NCBI GenBank assembly: GCA_963169105.1
Contig: OY720633.1
Location: 161,215,780 to 161,279,779 of the forward strand
Source of the DNA: Ceriagrion tenellum
Taxonomy: Eukaryota > Arthropoda > Insecta > Odonata > Coenagrionidae
DNA length: 64,000 nucleotides
Reading direction: 5' to 3'
Of this stretch, positions 11,190 to 22,440 are shown piece by piece. Both the position numbers and the translations under genes were made by a program. The notes under the pieces were generated by a model that searched no databases, had not been told where the DNA came from, and saw only the letters and a list, made by a program, of their open reading frames with translations. The stretch's first letter is position 1. Each line of letters starts with the position of its first letter.

Positions 11190-12085
11190 TTGGCAGTTTT
11201 GGGGACCGGTGTGTCCTGGTGGGAAAAGTAACGGGCAGAGGACTAAGGGATATTCAGCGGGAAATCCGCTCAGCGCTGGGGGGTGGCGCCGGGGAACCAG
11301 GGGCCAAGGAGGAGCCGTCGGCGGACTGGGCACACGAGGGACAGACGTGCGTGTGAAGGATCTCCCCTCAGGCCTCTTTAGCCACACCGCTTCCGCGCCC
11401 CTAATCCCCACGCAAACCTCCCCATCCTAGTCACCGCCAACTTCCGTCGCTACATCTACTTCCCTTCACGCCTACATGAACTCACATTAAAATCGGCCGT
11501 CGCACCCTTCCTTGTGCCGTAAGGAACGCTGGCCGAGTTATCCTACCGACCCTTCCCATCCTCACCGTTTCTCGCGCCATCCCTACTCGCCTGGGGGCCA
11601 CACGCCACCCCTGTTCATCTAATCGCTCCAAACCGAGCTTACACTATCCGGCTGCACACCATGGCGTCGTATATGCCGAGAGACCCTCGTAGGAACCCTT
11701 ATTAGTCCAGGGTACTTGTTTAACGACGATATCTCGATCCTCTCCCAGCCTCCTCCTCTTGCCCCACCATTTCCTCCTGTCTCGAACAAACCCAGCAATT
11801 TTAGGGGCGTGGTTGGCTTCTCCGTCGGATTTCGCCGGGAACGGTGGAACGCCAGACGATTGAGGAGACGTGCCAAAGAAGAAAATACAAGCCGTCCATT
11901 ACGCGCCGAAACTCAAAGCAGCTGGACGTTTCCCCATGGGATTCTACAATTCGGGGTAAAGAACTTCACATGACGCCTTCATGGCTGAGGAAATTTAATG
12001 GCCTAAGACCTGAAAGGCTTTACGACTTACTGGAAGGATATGGGATGGATGGAGCTATTTTGAATTGTCTGTCGTCGCCTTAGGT
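11190..12085. promoter_or_regulatory. GC/CpG-rich island, G-rich then C-rich
   Basis: About 11200-11350 is G-rich on the plus strand and about 11390-11830 C-rich, with an abrupt change between them. Overlapping frames on both strands are low complexity and I do not call them genes. No exon homology is visible. It starts only about 140 bp after the tail of the LINE, so the LINE inserted at its edge. Confidence 0.3.
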
Positions 12086-12784
12086 TACACGAAGATTTGA
12101 AACTGATTGTTACGCAGTTTTAATTTTCCTGTGGAAAATCCAATTATTCTGCGAGAGCTTAGAAGCCCAATGGGTGAGATTTATTCATGACTGAGCGATA
12201 TCAATATATTCCCCGATATTGATATATTATTTCTCAGTGTCTATTTGTGATCCCCAAGGATGGGTTCAATTCAGGTTTTGGTCATTTTTCTCACCCGCAG
12301 CCCACTTTATAAATATCTCTGAAGTACTTATTAGCATATCTCGTAATTTTTATTTGTATTCTTCACTGTCAGTTGCTTCATCTTTCTCAACACTTAATCA
12401 TGAATGCGTCGTGGCCTGCTGCTATTCAACAATCCTTCAATTTATGGGGAAAAACTTCATGTATTTGGATGCACAAGCCTCATACCGGAAAGCCGTACTG
12501 AAAGTAGTGTTTTCGAAATGTTTATACATGATATGTGATTAAATCATATAAATAGGGATTAAGAGGTGAACATTGGCTGAAATACCTTTAAATGAAACTC
12601 GATTGCTACCTAGTTTTATGTTCAGAGGAAATTAAGTAAACATTTTTTGAAATGCTGACCAGATTAATTATTGCTTTAATGTAAGACTTACATATTATTG
12701 ACCTTGATAAAATGATAAAAAGGCTGGAAAAATGGTAAATAATTAAATTTATTCACATGAACACATAATGATGGTTATGGTTGG
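12086..12784. other. AT-rich DNA with a small hairpin at 12198-12225
   Basis: ATATCAATAT (12198-12207) and ATATTGATAT (12216-12225) form a perfect 10-bp inverted repeat around an 8-nt loop. The 107-residue frame at 12219-12542 has no recognisable domain. Nothing else is seen. Confidence 0.45.
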
Positions 12785-12965
12785 TGTTACCTTACGCGTA
12801 TCAGAGTATCTTTCCTGAGGTGTAACAAAGGGTGTTTTTTTATCAATTCCGTTTAACATGTATATATATGACTTATGAGCACATGGTTAACATTCTAGGA
12901 TAATTTTGTATGCCGATAATTTGGTCAAAATTGTGAATTGGAAAAAACAGGGAAAGAGATGCAGG
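12785..12965 (+). mobile_element. Decayed reverse transcriptase fragment (LINE)
   Basis: One plus-strand frame starting at 12819 reads GVTKGVFLSIPFNMYIYDL, then two stops, then RIILYADNLVKIVNW. This matches, in order, the GVPQGSVLSPILFNIYINDL segment and the YADD box of non-LTR RTs, with one residue lost and the second catalytic Asp changed to Asn. All pieces are in a single frame, which argues against chance. The flanks to about 13.1 kb show no further clear match. It is an old, dead copy; the exact clade cannot be told. Confidence 0.6.
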
Positions 12966-15400
12966 ATTTTGATATTATTAAAGCTAAATCATTTGATAAA
13001 GGACTATATATTGACGGGCCAGAAATGCAAGGCATATATTTTCCTAGTCATGTTATTTAAACTGGATAACTAAAAATACAACGCCATTAGCATGAATGCT
13101 TGCATGAAGTTCACAAAAAATATGCTTTATGAGAGTAGAATCCTTAGCCAAGAGTCCTGTTCTCCATAAAAGGGTAATGATATGAATTGAAAATTCACGT
13201 TTAAAGTAAATTCTAGGAAAGTTAACTCATCGGTTATAAAATTAAAGTATCCATTCAACACTATTTATTCCTAATAATTTTAAGATGGCGATTCATCATG
13301 CTCAAGTGGAGAGGATAATTAAATTTGGGATTTTCTTGCTCGAGAGAGTACTAAAAACAAAAGTATATACTTTCAATGATAAATAAAGAATATTTACAAC
13401 AAGTAATAGTGAAATAATGAAAGTGTAAAAAGTAAATTCGCAAATGTGTTTAGTGTTTTGAGTTAAAATTAGTTTGTCTTCCCTGTGGATAAAACATACA
13501 TATATTTATTGATGCCAGCTACAAATTTCTGAATGACGTAATGGTGTAAAAATGATTTAAGAATATTTTGTAATGAAGAAATCCTTAGCTGTTAAAAATA
13601 TTTTCGTTTTTATCCAATATATGACGAGAAACGACTTCTTGTAAAATAACAACATGTAGAAACTCCAAAAATCCAAAATAATCTTTTAAAACATCTTAAA
13701 ATTTTAAAAGCTTTTGTAGTCAAATTTTAATGAAACAATGGTATTTGCAGAATTTGACGAAACCTCTTTTTAAATTTCCCCTTAGTAGTCATATTAATTT
13801 TTTATTGCTCGAGAGTAAAAGAAACTCAAATACGAAGTAATGATATGTGTGTGTGAATGCATAAGTATAAATCTATGAATGTATTTAAATGCCCATAATA
13901 TCTATACTCCTAAGACGCTTTACAACATATTGATAAGCAAGACTTTAATTTTTCACTTAAAATTAATAGGAATTTGCCAACTAGAGGCAAGGATTTCGCT
14001 TTAGAAAACCATGACATAAATATGCGTCATTTTCTGCAATGCGTACAGTGTTAGGTAGGATGTATTATATCTGTCCGACGTCAGAGATATGACAAAAGTA
14101 GAATATTTAAGTGAATTATATTTTACAAAAACAAGTAGTAAGCAAATGGATGATTCAAATTTTCATAGTGGAGGTTCAGTAAAAGGAAATAATGCCTCAT
14201 TTAGTTGCTATTGACGCGTCTATGAAATACTCTTCATACAAATACCTTAGATTGATTCTTGTTCTACTTCCATATTTTTTAAGATATAGCCTGATTTAAC
14301 GCAATGAAGAGTGTGACAAAATAATAGCAATAAAGGTAGTTAAAATTTTTTTACAATTAAAAGTTAACCCTTTCGAGCCTATTTACGGCTTTAATGAAGA
14401 GTAAATGACTTATCCTATTAAGATGGTTGCGAAAAACGAACTTGGATTTAGTCATCAATATGTGAGTTTTACAATTACCATAAAATATCTTACTACCATT
14501 GAATTGTGTGTTATATCTATGTTATGCTTGGCTACAAGCATGGCATAAACATTTGTGAACAATGCTATTCTTTTCTGAGCGATTTACTCTCGGCTAGTTA
14601 TTTGATCTAAGTATATCAATTGGCAATAAGAGTACTCAGCCTTCATGGAAATGCTGTGGTGATTACTCAGCTGTGCCAAAAATAAAATGGAAGGTAACGA
14701 TATTCGTGAATGAAATGAATTCATACGGCCGTTTTCGGCTAACTGAGCCATGATAATAGCTGGGACGCGACAAAACTTAGGGATCTCCTAGAATTGAACC
14801 AGGAAAGCAGCTCCCGGTAGACTAGAGAATGAAGAAAATTAACTGTGTTTCGAATTCTGTCATAAAAATATAATTACCAGAACACAGAAGCTCAGTTCGT
14901 TTGATGTGAGATTTTAGATTCCTTATTTTCCGCAAACACGTGATTGCGTTCACGGCATCGAGAAGGACTCTTTGCATCCCAGCGGAGCGCGCCTGGCCTC
15001 TGAGATATTTCATCTTATGTTTATACAGCGCTGCGCAAACATTCATGAGGAGGCTCTTTGGCGATGGTACTTGTACCCCTTAGTGCACCCCTCCCACGAA
15101 ATAAGGCTTAACTATTAATCGCGATTCAGCGTCTCTGTGCTTAGTGTTCCAAGTAAATCCTTTGATGCTATTTAATTTGCGTGAAAGCTTAAGAACTTGT
15201 GATTCTCAGTAATCCAATTTCACGAAAATAACGCATTAATGATAATGTACTTCACTCAGGCTATATGCAAGATAGCCATTACATAGAGTTTTCCCTTTGA
15301 CGTAACTTATTCCAGAATCCGATATTCTTATCCAGAACCGGAGTGAAGTTTCGGGATAACTTCGTTTTTTAATTGCTAAAAAGTAACTTGGCTGCTCAGG
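12966..15400. other. AT-rich non-coding DNA
   Basis: A long stretch without recognisable coding potential. A modestly GC-richer patch lies at about 14930-15060, with a 74-residue minus-strand frame of unknown nature. Near 14790, on the minus strand, there is a weak pol III B-box-like GGTTCAATTCT. Confidence 0.45.
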
Positions 15401-15660
15401 GTTATCCTTCCCTCGCGTTTTTGGACTGAAAAATCCATCGCCTTTGGGATAGATGGGGGTGTGGCGGGGAAGAGAATGCCCTGTCCCTCATCCTCTCTGC
15501 ATTCACCCCTATTTCCCACTCAATTCTCCGATTCCACCCAACATTGCCGACGGAACTAGATTCAACTCCCATGGAGGGGCTCGTTGCGCAGTGATTAATC
15601 GAATGCTCTATGCGACATGCGGTAGATATCGCACATCGATCTTTGGAACCACGCATGTCT
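15400..15660. other. GC-richer patch with a tRNA-like D-arm motif at 15583-15599
   Basis: The plus strand holds TGCGCAGTGATTAATCG, close to the A-box/D-arm consensus of tRNA genes. It is followed by a plausible anticodon-arm region, but no good B-box follows at tRNA spacing. It could be the head of a degraded tRNA-derived SINE. Two antiparallel frames (15402-15656 minus, 15453-15719 plus) have no known domain. Confidence 0.25.
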
Positions 15661-16164
15661 ACACACTATCAAAGATTTCCATAGAAGTGATTAGTGAAGC
15701 GATGTCTCAATATCTTTAAGTACTCGTATATGCCGAGTATCGTTACTGTTTTCACAGAATTTCAGGTCCTACTCAAAGAATTAAATATGGAAGTAAGCAA
15801 TGAATATGAATAGGGCAAGTATTGCCGGATTTCAGACGATGAATGTGTTTTTCTTCCATCGCACTCTTCGAGCTTCATAGGAATTGGTGGTATTTCGAAT
15901 ATATTTATGAGGCTCATAAGGCTTCTACTATAGAAATAACTTCCATGAATAAGGCCACCTTAGCATAATTCAATTCGACGTGTGCTGAATAGCAATAAGT
16001 AATGCATTGCCTAGCATGTAATGTGACATGCTTTGCAAAATATTACCATGCAAAAAACGATGGAATGCAATGCAATGGGAGAAATAAAGTGCGGTGCGCT
16101 GTAATAAACATATTTCCTGCCAGCCGTCATTTGGGCATGTAGCATGGTTTTTAGAAATCCAGAG

Positions 16165-16242
16165 GGATGAAAAAGGTAATTTATAACTACGGATGAAAAA
16201 GGTAATTTATAACTACGGATAAAAAAGGTAATTAATAACTAC
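16165..16242 (+). repeat. Tandem repeat, 3 copies of 26 bp
   Basis: The unit GGATGAAAAAGGTAATTTAT plus 6 bp is repeated at 16165-16190, 16191-16216 and 16217-16242. Copies 1 and 2 are identical and copy 3 has two changes. It lies just upstream of the Penelope-like insertion and is not part of its inverted repeats. Confidence 0.9.
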
Positions 16243-16257
16243 AAAGAGGGAGGAAAT

Positions 16258-16840
16258 AGGGTATGATTACACAAGATGGTTGAAGAGTTGACTTGGTGGA
16301 ATTTCGACATGATATCATAATAATAACTTTGTAATATTACACACTGTTTTTTTAAACCATAACAACGGCTCTGTGTTTGCTAAGCATCTGTTTGACCGCT
16401 ATCACATTTCTAATTTTAACCCCAATATTTTCTATTTTTGTGACAAAGGTACCAAATAGGAGTTTTTAGAAAATTTTGAAATTGTTTTAGCCTTTAAAAA
16501 ATCTAGTCATAGGGTTTTAAATGATTTTATTCCGGACAAATTGTCACCCCTTTTACTGTGCCTCTCCCCCCTCTTTTAATTCTTGACGCTGTTGGTTTTA
16601 CATTTCCCATGTCCTTGCTTTTTAACCCCCACCTCTCTACTAATATCCTCCCCCCTCCCAACCTCTTCCTTACTTCCTTCCCCGTGTGGTACCCTGTATG
16701 TCATCAAGCCACCACCTCTGTACACTGTATTTTGCCTCTGATGATGATGTGTTTACATTGAGACCGGTTAGACTCGTTTACTAGTAATAAAACAGTGTGG
16801 AATATTACAAAGTTATTATTATTATATCAGGGTATAATTA
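16258..16840 (+). mobile_element. Truncated Penelope-like retroelement with inverted repeats and a hammerhead-like core
   Basis: Candidate 12-bp target duplications AGGGTATGATTA (16258-16269) and AGGGTATAATTA (16829-16840) differ at one base. Then come about 41 bp with GTGGAA (16296-16301) and CATGAT (16308-16313), and 43-bp inverted repeats at 16311-16353 and 16786-16828. The body carries a protein relic, a C/T-rich stretch (16558-16690), and CTGATGA (16738-16744), ATGT/ACAT stem, GAGAC (16760-16764), CCGGT, then AATAAAA. This is the order of a hammerhead core, with GAAA changed to GAGA. Penelope-like elements are known to carry hammerhead motifs in their terminal repeats, to be 5'-truncated and to make variable target duplications. 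The GTGGAA-N6-CATGAT spacing is identical in the insertion at 4961-5193. Confidence 0.75.
16355..16578 (+). pseudogene. Penelope-like polyprotein C-terminal remnant (distal GIY-YIG endonuclease region)
   Basis: Translation from 16355 gives NHNNGSVFAKHLFDRYH, FYFCDKGTK, a stop, EFLENFEIVLAFKKSS, HRVLNDFIPDKLSPLLL, ending at a stop near 16576. The pattern S-x-FAKHL, then CDKG, then LExxEI, then LNDxxxxxLSPL is that of the distal part of the GIY-YIG endonuclease domain at the C-terminus of Penelope-like polyproteins. The GIY and YIG strands and the whole RT are absent, so the copy is 5'-truncated. Apart from one in-frame stop the frame is preserved, suggesting moderate age. It lies between the inverted repeats, and its start touches the left arm. 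Confidence 0.7.
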
Positions 16841-17160
16841 ATAGAAAAAGGAAATGAGGAATGTGAACCTTATGTTTATGAAGGGTTTGAATGTGTACCT
16901 GCTTTTGCTAGAGTAAATAATGGCCATGGGGAAGAAGGTATATTTATTTCGGCAGCCTAAGGCTCATAATTTTTTGCCACTATTAGCTATAGCTATAGTT
17001 ATAGAGTAGAGATAATCCTCCTGAAATGTATGCAAGAAGACTATTGGGATATCATATGTAGATTCATCCTGGCTAAAGAATCATTTTCAAAGAGAATGAA
17101 AGCGAATATTGGGTTTTGGAATAAAACGTAAAGAAAAGACTGGTAAAAATTGTAACATTG
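16841..17160. other. Non-coding DNA
   Basis: AT-rich, nothing recognised. Confidence 0.45.
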
Positions 17161-17470
17161 AGCATGGTGCTATTCCTACGGGAAGCTGTTCGTAGACTTG
17201 AGGCGTTTGAGATGAGAGTTCTGGGAAGATTAGGAAAGGTGAGTTAGTTGGCGAGAAGGACAACCGAGTATGTATTGGTTTGGCGAAGGTTTGGAGAAAG
17301 CAAAAGAGATGAATGGAGGATGCTTTGATAGGAGACGGTGAAAAGTCTTAGGATAGGAATCTGAGAAACTCTGAGAGAAGAGGATAGGAATTATGAAAGA
17401 AAGAAGAAGTGGTTGAGGGTATAAGGAGTTTAAGAGGGATATAATTCGGGCACAGATTTTGAAATATTTG
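17161..17470 (+). mobile_element. RTE-type LINE C-terminal fossil
   Basis: One plus-strand frame from about 17178 reads FLREAVRRLEAFEMRVLGRL, GKVS, a stop, LARRTTEYVLVWRRFGESKR and, after more stops, ERKKKWLRV. This follows the conserved tail downstream of the RT in many arthropod RTE-like LINEs (RRLEAFEMW-x-RR-x-x-KI-x-W, TNE-x-VL-x-RVGE, RRR-x-WLGH). Five or more in-frame stops show it is dead. The overlapping 153-residue minus-strand frame at 17230-17691 is a shadow. The same protein region appears, better preserved and inverted, at 61366-61740. Confidence 0.55.
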
Positions 17471-17639
17471 GGTACCGACTGTCCGAAAAACCTACCAATC
17501 AGCTGATTAGAGATAGATAATAAAAAGTTCTTTTTTGACAATTTCTGTTCTCTCATGGCAGTTTTTAAAGAAGCGTGCGGCTTTCCTGGGATATTATATA
17601 TCCTACTATGCGTCGCGTCTTTTGTGATGAAAAATGCAA

Positions 17640-18470
17640 ATTGCCGAACGATATCGACACTTGAACACCACGCATCCCTGCTCCGGTCCATGCCTCGGGA
17701 AGATATTTGCCCGGTCTCTCAATCCGACCCTCACGACCCGCGTCGCCCCTCTTTCCCCCATCGGAACCTCTTACCTCTGCCGGGAATCTCGGAATCCCCA
17801 GTGGATTCCCTTAAACCCTTTCCCTCTCTCACTCGCACGGAACTTCCATTCACATACAAACATACACGCACCCCATCCCATCTCTTCTCAATTCCTCGCG
17901 CATATGTGCGAATGGATGTGTGCGTTTCCTCGTCGAGTGGGGCTGCGAGTTGGAGTGAGGGAGGCGAGAAGAGGTGGAAATGTTCGGCTGGAAGGAGTGA
18001 GATGAGAGAGGGAGAGAGAGAGAGGGAGTGAGAAGAGAGTTATCAACCCTGGAGAGCGCGCTCGCTCCGAAGATGTGGAAGTTTCCGCCCGAATGAAAAG
18101 TGTGTGCCGCTCCCTCTGCTTCAGAGTGGGTGTGAGTTGGAAGGGCCTCCGGGTGCGTGCGATGGACGTGTCTGGATGTGCATGTGAGAACAGATCGGCG
18201 TTGTGAGAGGGCGAGGAGCAATGCTGCCAATACATCCCTATGTTCATCGGTCATTTTCTCTGTTATTCCTACCAGCGCCACACCCCATATGTTGGCCCCG
18301 TATAGGTGAGTCCGTTTTTGCGGCAAAGGCGGCTGTGCCCAGCGCACCATTGGACGATGATAATTCACGCGCTCACCATGGGCCATCCTCTGCTCCGATG
18401 CGGCGCCGTGCCTTGAACTCGGAATCTTGGTATGTAGGTATTTGCCTCACTGATGTTCTGGCTATCAAAT
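17640..18470. promoter_or_regulatory. GC/CpG-rich island, C-rich then G-rich
   Basis: About 17690-17890 is C/T-rich on the plus strand and about 17930-18220 G/A-rich, including a GA microsatellite at about 18006-18030. The long overlapping frames on both strands (up to 178 aa, Ser/His/Arg-rich) are compositional. No splice-site-bounded exon or known domain is seen. Possibly regulatory. Confidence 0.3.
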
Positions 18471-20620
18471 AACACGTGTAAAAAAGACAGTTCAGTTAAT
18501 TGAATTTGTCTGACCTCGCCGTGAGAAATCAAGTTGCAGGTTTCGTAAAGCTTATCCAGCTACACTTTGCTACCTGTGGCACCTGTGGTTTTTTGCTAAA
18601 AGTATTGGCATTTTACCGTTTATTTTATCCTTCTGCTCAGTAAGAAAATCAGGTAGACTTATGCTATGAACTGTAGAAGGGGTCTTGATATGCCCATTTG
18701 TTGAAATTTAAAATGGCATCTCGCTTGACTTGACTGGGAATTGAATCGAGACCAAAGCAATGGTCTTGAAGGAGTCGGTATAAGCACTGCATTCGTAACT
18801 CACAATTTAAATTTACGACACGTATTATGAGTTACAGCCGAGGACCTTGAGTCCCCTTATTTCTCAGTAGAAGACTTTAGGAAAAAAGGAGGTTCATCGA
18901 TGGATCTCTGATTATGCAAAATAGCTCCTATATTGAGACAGAATTCAACAAAGAATGCTGCTTCCTGGATATGCCCTTTGAATAACTCAAGTACAATAAA
19001 GTGCATCCAAAATAATAACGCAATTGGCAATTAGAAATGTAGTCAATACATAAACTCATCCAAAGCCATTTGGGTAAGGGAATTGTACCGCTGAAAAATC
19101 CATGACGGTGGTCTTTCCAAATATGTATTAAATTAGTCAGCTTTACATTTTTGGACCATATTATTATAAGAAAAAATACTTGTTAAAATTCTGCTGTCTG
19201 TCATTTAAATTGACCCAGGTTTAAAATTTACCCCCGCGATTTTCAAGGCCTTGAAAGTGACAGTATATAGCTGACACCTGGGTCTGCTTTAATGAAAGGT
19301 AGTGGAATTTAAAAAAAGTTAATTTTTAAGGTGGTCTTGGGTTAAAATCATATGATCTTAGAAAAGGTGATTAGTTCGCATGCCTTTTAAAGGTAAATAA
19401 GTATATTTTTCCCGAGCTATTTTCTTGTGCGGGTTATAGACATTTGTCCTTCGAGGAAATATTTTGCCGCAGGTGATCCCCTACCCTGTTCAGCAAATCG
19501 GCTGAATGGCTATCTACCTGGTCCGGCTGAGGACCAGGTAGGGCATTTGGGATTTACACCTTTGTGACATCCAAAATGTACCTGTACAGAACAAATAAAT
19601 TATTTATTTGAAATGTAATAAGTAGGATTTTTTAGTTGCAGTTACCCGGAAATGACTTGGAGCGTCATCTAGGCCATATGTTTTCCAACGATGTATTTTG
19701 GCAGCTATTATGATTAGACGATTGGTATTCGCTGAACAAATCGAGTTCAAGTTGTCGCTCCGTCATATTGAAATATACTTACTACGTTTACACCCCGGGA
19801 ATATGCTCATGGCTTTGGGCTCGTGAGTGTGAGTGAATTTGAATGAGAACTTTATTAAAAGAATAGAAAGTTCAATGAATCATCCAGAGAGGTTGTTTCA
19901 AGCCCTTATAGTACAAATGGGCTTTGAAACTGCGGAATAATCACTAGAAAAGGAATGAGTGTTGGGATTCCCAAATGCGTACCTTGATGCCCTTCCCAGA
20001 GTTTAACCCGGAAATTTACCTGATAGATTATGTATTATTCTTACCGTAATGCATCGTCAGTAATTCATTTCCGATTTAAATACCAACTTCGATCCTCTAA
20101 GCCCATTAGCAGTGTCGACTAAATCTTACAATAGCTCCATGGAAAGCTGAAGCAGGTTAACTATGAGGTGGTTTGATTTTGGTGATATTACTCAAAACGG
20201 GAATATTGCTCTGCCAAAGCATTTGATGCATGGCGTGTCATTGATACCGTTTCATTGTTTCCTCGTGTGCTCTAAAGTTGGAATTATTTCATTGTCGTAC
20301 AGTTTCAACAACAAAGCAGAAGCAAACAATTAATATCATCCAAATTCTAGTTTGATACATGAATTCAAATTTTGTTTTACGTTATCTCCCCGACCATACG
20401 TTAAAAAGAGCGTAGTGAATCTCATGCCATGGAAATGTCATAACAAAAAAATGACAAAAAAAGAAAGAATATGAAAAGGGACCATAAAAAGCGGCTTTCT
20501 CCACAAGTTTTAATGGTAGTCCCGTTGATGTGAAATGAAACCGGACCTTGCATGGGACATTTCAGTCAATTATCACATAAAAATTGCTCTCAAAATATTA
20601 TTGCGCTTTTATGGTATTTA
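18470..20620. other. Non-coding DNA with two inverted repeats
   Basis: No gene is recognised. An imperfect inverted repeat of about 25 bp (19187-19212 with 19276-19304) is centred on ACCCAGGT/ACCTGGGT. A perfect hairpin lies at 19514-19541, listed separately. Confidence 0.45.
19514..19541. repeat. Perfect 11-bp hairpin with 6-nt loop
   Basis: CTACCTGGTCC (19514-19524), loop GGCTGA, GGACCAGGTAG (19531-19541). It is GC-rich for its surroundings and would be stable as RNA. No promoter, T-run or longer arm is visible, so function is unknown. Confidence 0.85.
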
Positions 20621-21080
20621 TCTTCGTGATGGTATTATCCCATAATATTGGTAGTTTTTCGTCCTTTCGGGTGGTCTTTCATCCGTTCTCGTTGGCAAAT
20701 GAATTGCGTGGGAATTCAATTGGCTCCGGTTGCTCACTCCGGCCTTTGTGAGAAAATCAGCTCGGATCAGTTTCCCTCGAATCATCTGCTTCATCATATC
20801 ACTCCGCATGCATAAGCACGCCTCCTATGCGTCTTTCCTCCCCCATCCCCCCACCGCACCTCCAATCTCTAGAATTCTTCGTCCCTGCTCCCATTTCCTT
20901 CTTTTGACAAGTTCCGCTCTCTCGTCGCCGTCTTCGAAACCCTTCTCATATCTCCTCCGCTCACTCGCTCCTTCTCTCAGAGTAAGTCTCCTCCTCTTTC
21001 TTTCGCTCGGCCTTATCTCGTCCCGACTCCTCCGAGACGCTCCTTCTCCCGCTTCGTTCTGAAAGCAGAAGATGAAGGAA
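20620..21080. promoter_or_regulatory. Pyrimidine-rich GC island
   Basis: About 20820-21060 is almost entirely C/T with scattered CpG on the plus strand. Its open frame (20730-21062) is Ser/Leu/Pro-rich low complexity and I do not call it a gene. It could be part of a regulatory island. Confidence 0.25.
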
Positions 21081-21600
21081 AAATAGGCAGTTCGTTCGCC
21101 TCAAGAGACGTACTGCCTTCAAGCAGGATTACTATGGTGGAGTGGTAGAGCTCATAACACTCTTTCATCGCTTTGTCACATCATATCCTCGGGTAAATAC
21201 TAACTGCTGAATTTTTATCGAATCAAATTCGGTGCTCATAATTCCATAAAATGAAGTGAAACATAAGAATGCATTCATGGAAAAGAATCGTTCGACAGAG
21301 CACAAATGAAACGAACAAACGAACTGATAATGCATTTTCCTTGCTTTTTCGTTTTCGGATCCGCGCCCTCAACGGAATTAGTCAACCTTATAAATTTGCT
21401 AATATGCATTGCTATTACGCAATTACAGTTTATTGTAATTTTTCAAGTATGGTTATTCAACCGACTTGTTTATTTTGTATTCACTGCCTATTTTTCTTTT
21501 ATCTTCTGCTTTCAGTTCGTGCCCGACTTTTTTTCTCCTTTTGCCATGCATTAAGAAGACTCTCCTTAAGTTCTTCATTTCTTCCCTAAATTAGGTCTTC
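21080..21600. other. Non-coding DNA
   Basis: Two overlapping plus-strand frames (21269-21589 and 21306-21554) are Phe/Leu-rich from T-rich DNA. No domain is recognised. Confidence 0.4.
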
Positions 21601-21639
21601 TTTCCGTCCCTTTCCTCTATTTTGTTGTCTTGGGTTGCT

Positions 21640-21872
21640 CCCCTTGGGACATTTATTTTTTGTAAAGTTTTACATCGTTTTTACATAGGAAGTGTTAACA
21701 CTGGTTTATTATTGTACAATCCTTCTACCTACACCCTACGTAGTGCACATTTTTCCTTGCCTAAGTCATACAAGACGTTATTCAAACGATGTTTCTTGTA
21801 CATAGGACCTAATGTGTATAATTTATTACCTTATTGTCTTATTGTCTTATTGTCTTAATAAAAAAATTGTAA
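21640..21872 (+). mobile_element. LINE 3' end: C-terminus of ORF2 plus (TTATTGTC)n tail
   Basis: The frame ending at 21858 reads TLRSAHFSLPKSYKTLFKRC, FLYIGPNVYNLLP. This fits the C-terminal signature of CR1/Jockey-type ORF2 proteins (F-x-LP-x-x-x-T-x-x-x-x-x-SF-x-Y-x-GP-x-x-WNxLP). The octamer TTATTGTC is repeated three times at 21831-21854 and is followed by TTAATAAAAAA, typical of LINEs that end in short tandem repeats. Only the last 60 or so codons are recognisable. The upstream part does not match, so the copy is strongly 5'-truncated or decayed. Confidence 0.5.
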
Positions 21873-22440
21873 GCACAACAATGAAGAATATACGATCTTG
21901 GTTATTCACTAAAGAAAGTCTAGAGGATGTTTTCTTGTAGCTGCAATATTATCTGAATCATGTACTGTAATTTCAAAATGATGTAATTCGTTTATATATG
22001 TATGCATAACCTATTTTGTAAACGATGGTAGCCATAATTCAGGTTTACCTTCACGGCTACCTAAAGCTACTCCCAAACTTAACTGAATATATTATGTTGT
22101 TCGCATTCTCTATCGGAGTAACTAACAATATTAATCAAAAATATTATTATATTGTCTAATCTGCCACTTAATAACCGCTCAACGACATTTTGTCCTAGTT
22201 GCCTTTGGCTTTTCCATCTGCCGTCTCCTTACCTCATACTACGCCCTTCGCCAGCTACTTGCTCCTGTAAAAAGTACATTATCTGTTCACATCCTCACCT
22301 AGTGTTCTGAAAACTTTATTTTTGAACTCATTTTATAATTATCGTTGATTTGAAAAATCTTTCAGGAGGGTTTGCAGAACCATAATCACTATGGTACCGT
22401 AAAAACGGTCTTAATTAAAGCCACGGAGTATATAATGTAT
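21873..22440. other. AT-rich non-coding DNA
   Basis: No feature recognised. Confidence 0.45.

Noticed and set aside
14770..14830. tRNA-like SINE head on the minus strand (GGTTCAATTCT with TAGTCTACCGGG)
   Set aside because: The boxes are too close together, the B-box is imperfect and no SINE body or tail follows.
15574..15655. Functional tRNA gene
   Set aside because: A D-arm-like motif is present, but there is no B-box at the right distance and no closing acceptor stem.
17230..17691. 153-aa minus-strand frame as a gene
   Set aside because: It is the antisense shadow of the RTE C-terminal fossil on the plus strand.
17850..18386. 178-aa minus-strand frame as a gene
   Set aside because: Overlaps open frames in other phases in a CpG-rich island. 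His/Ser/Arg-rich, no motif.
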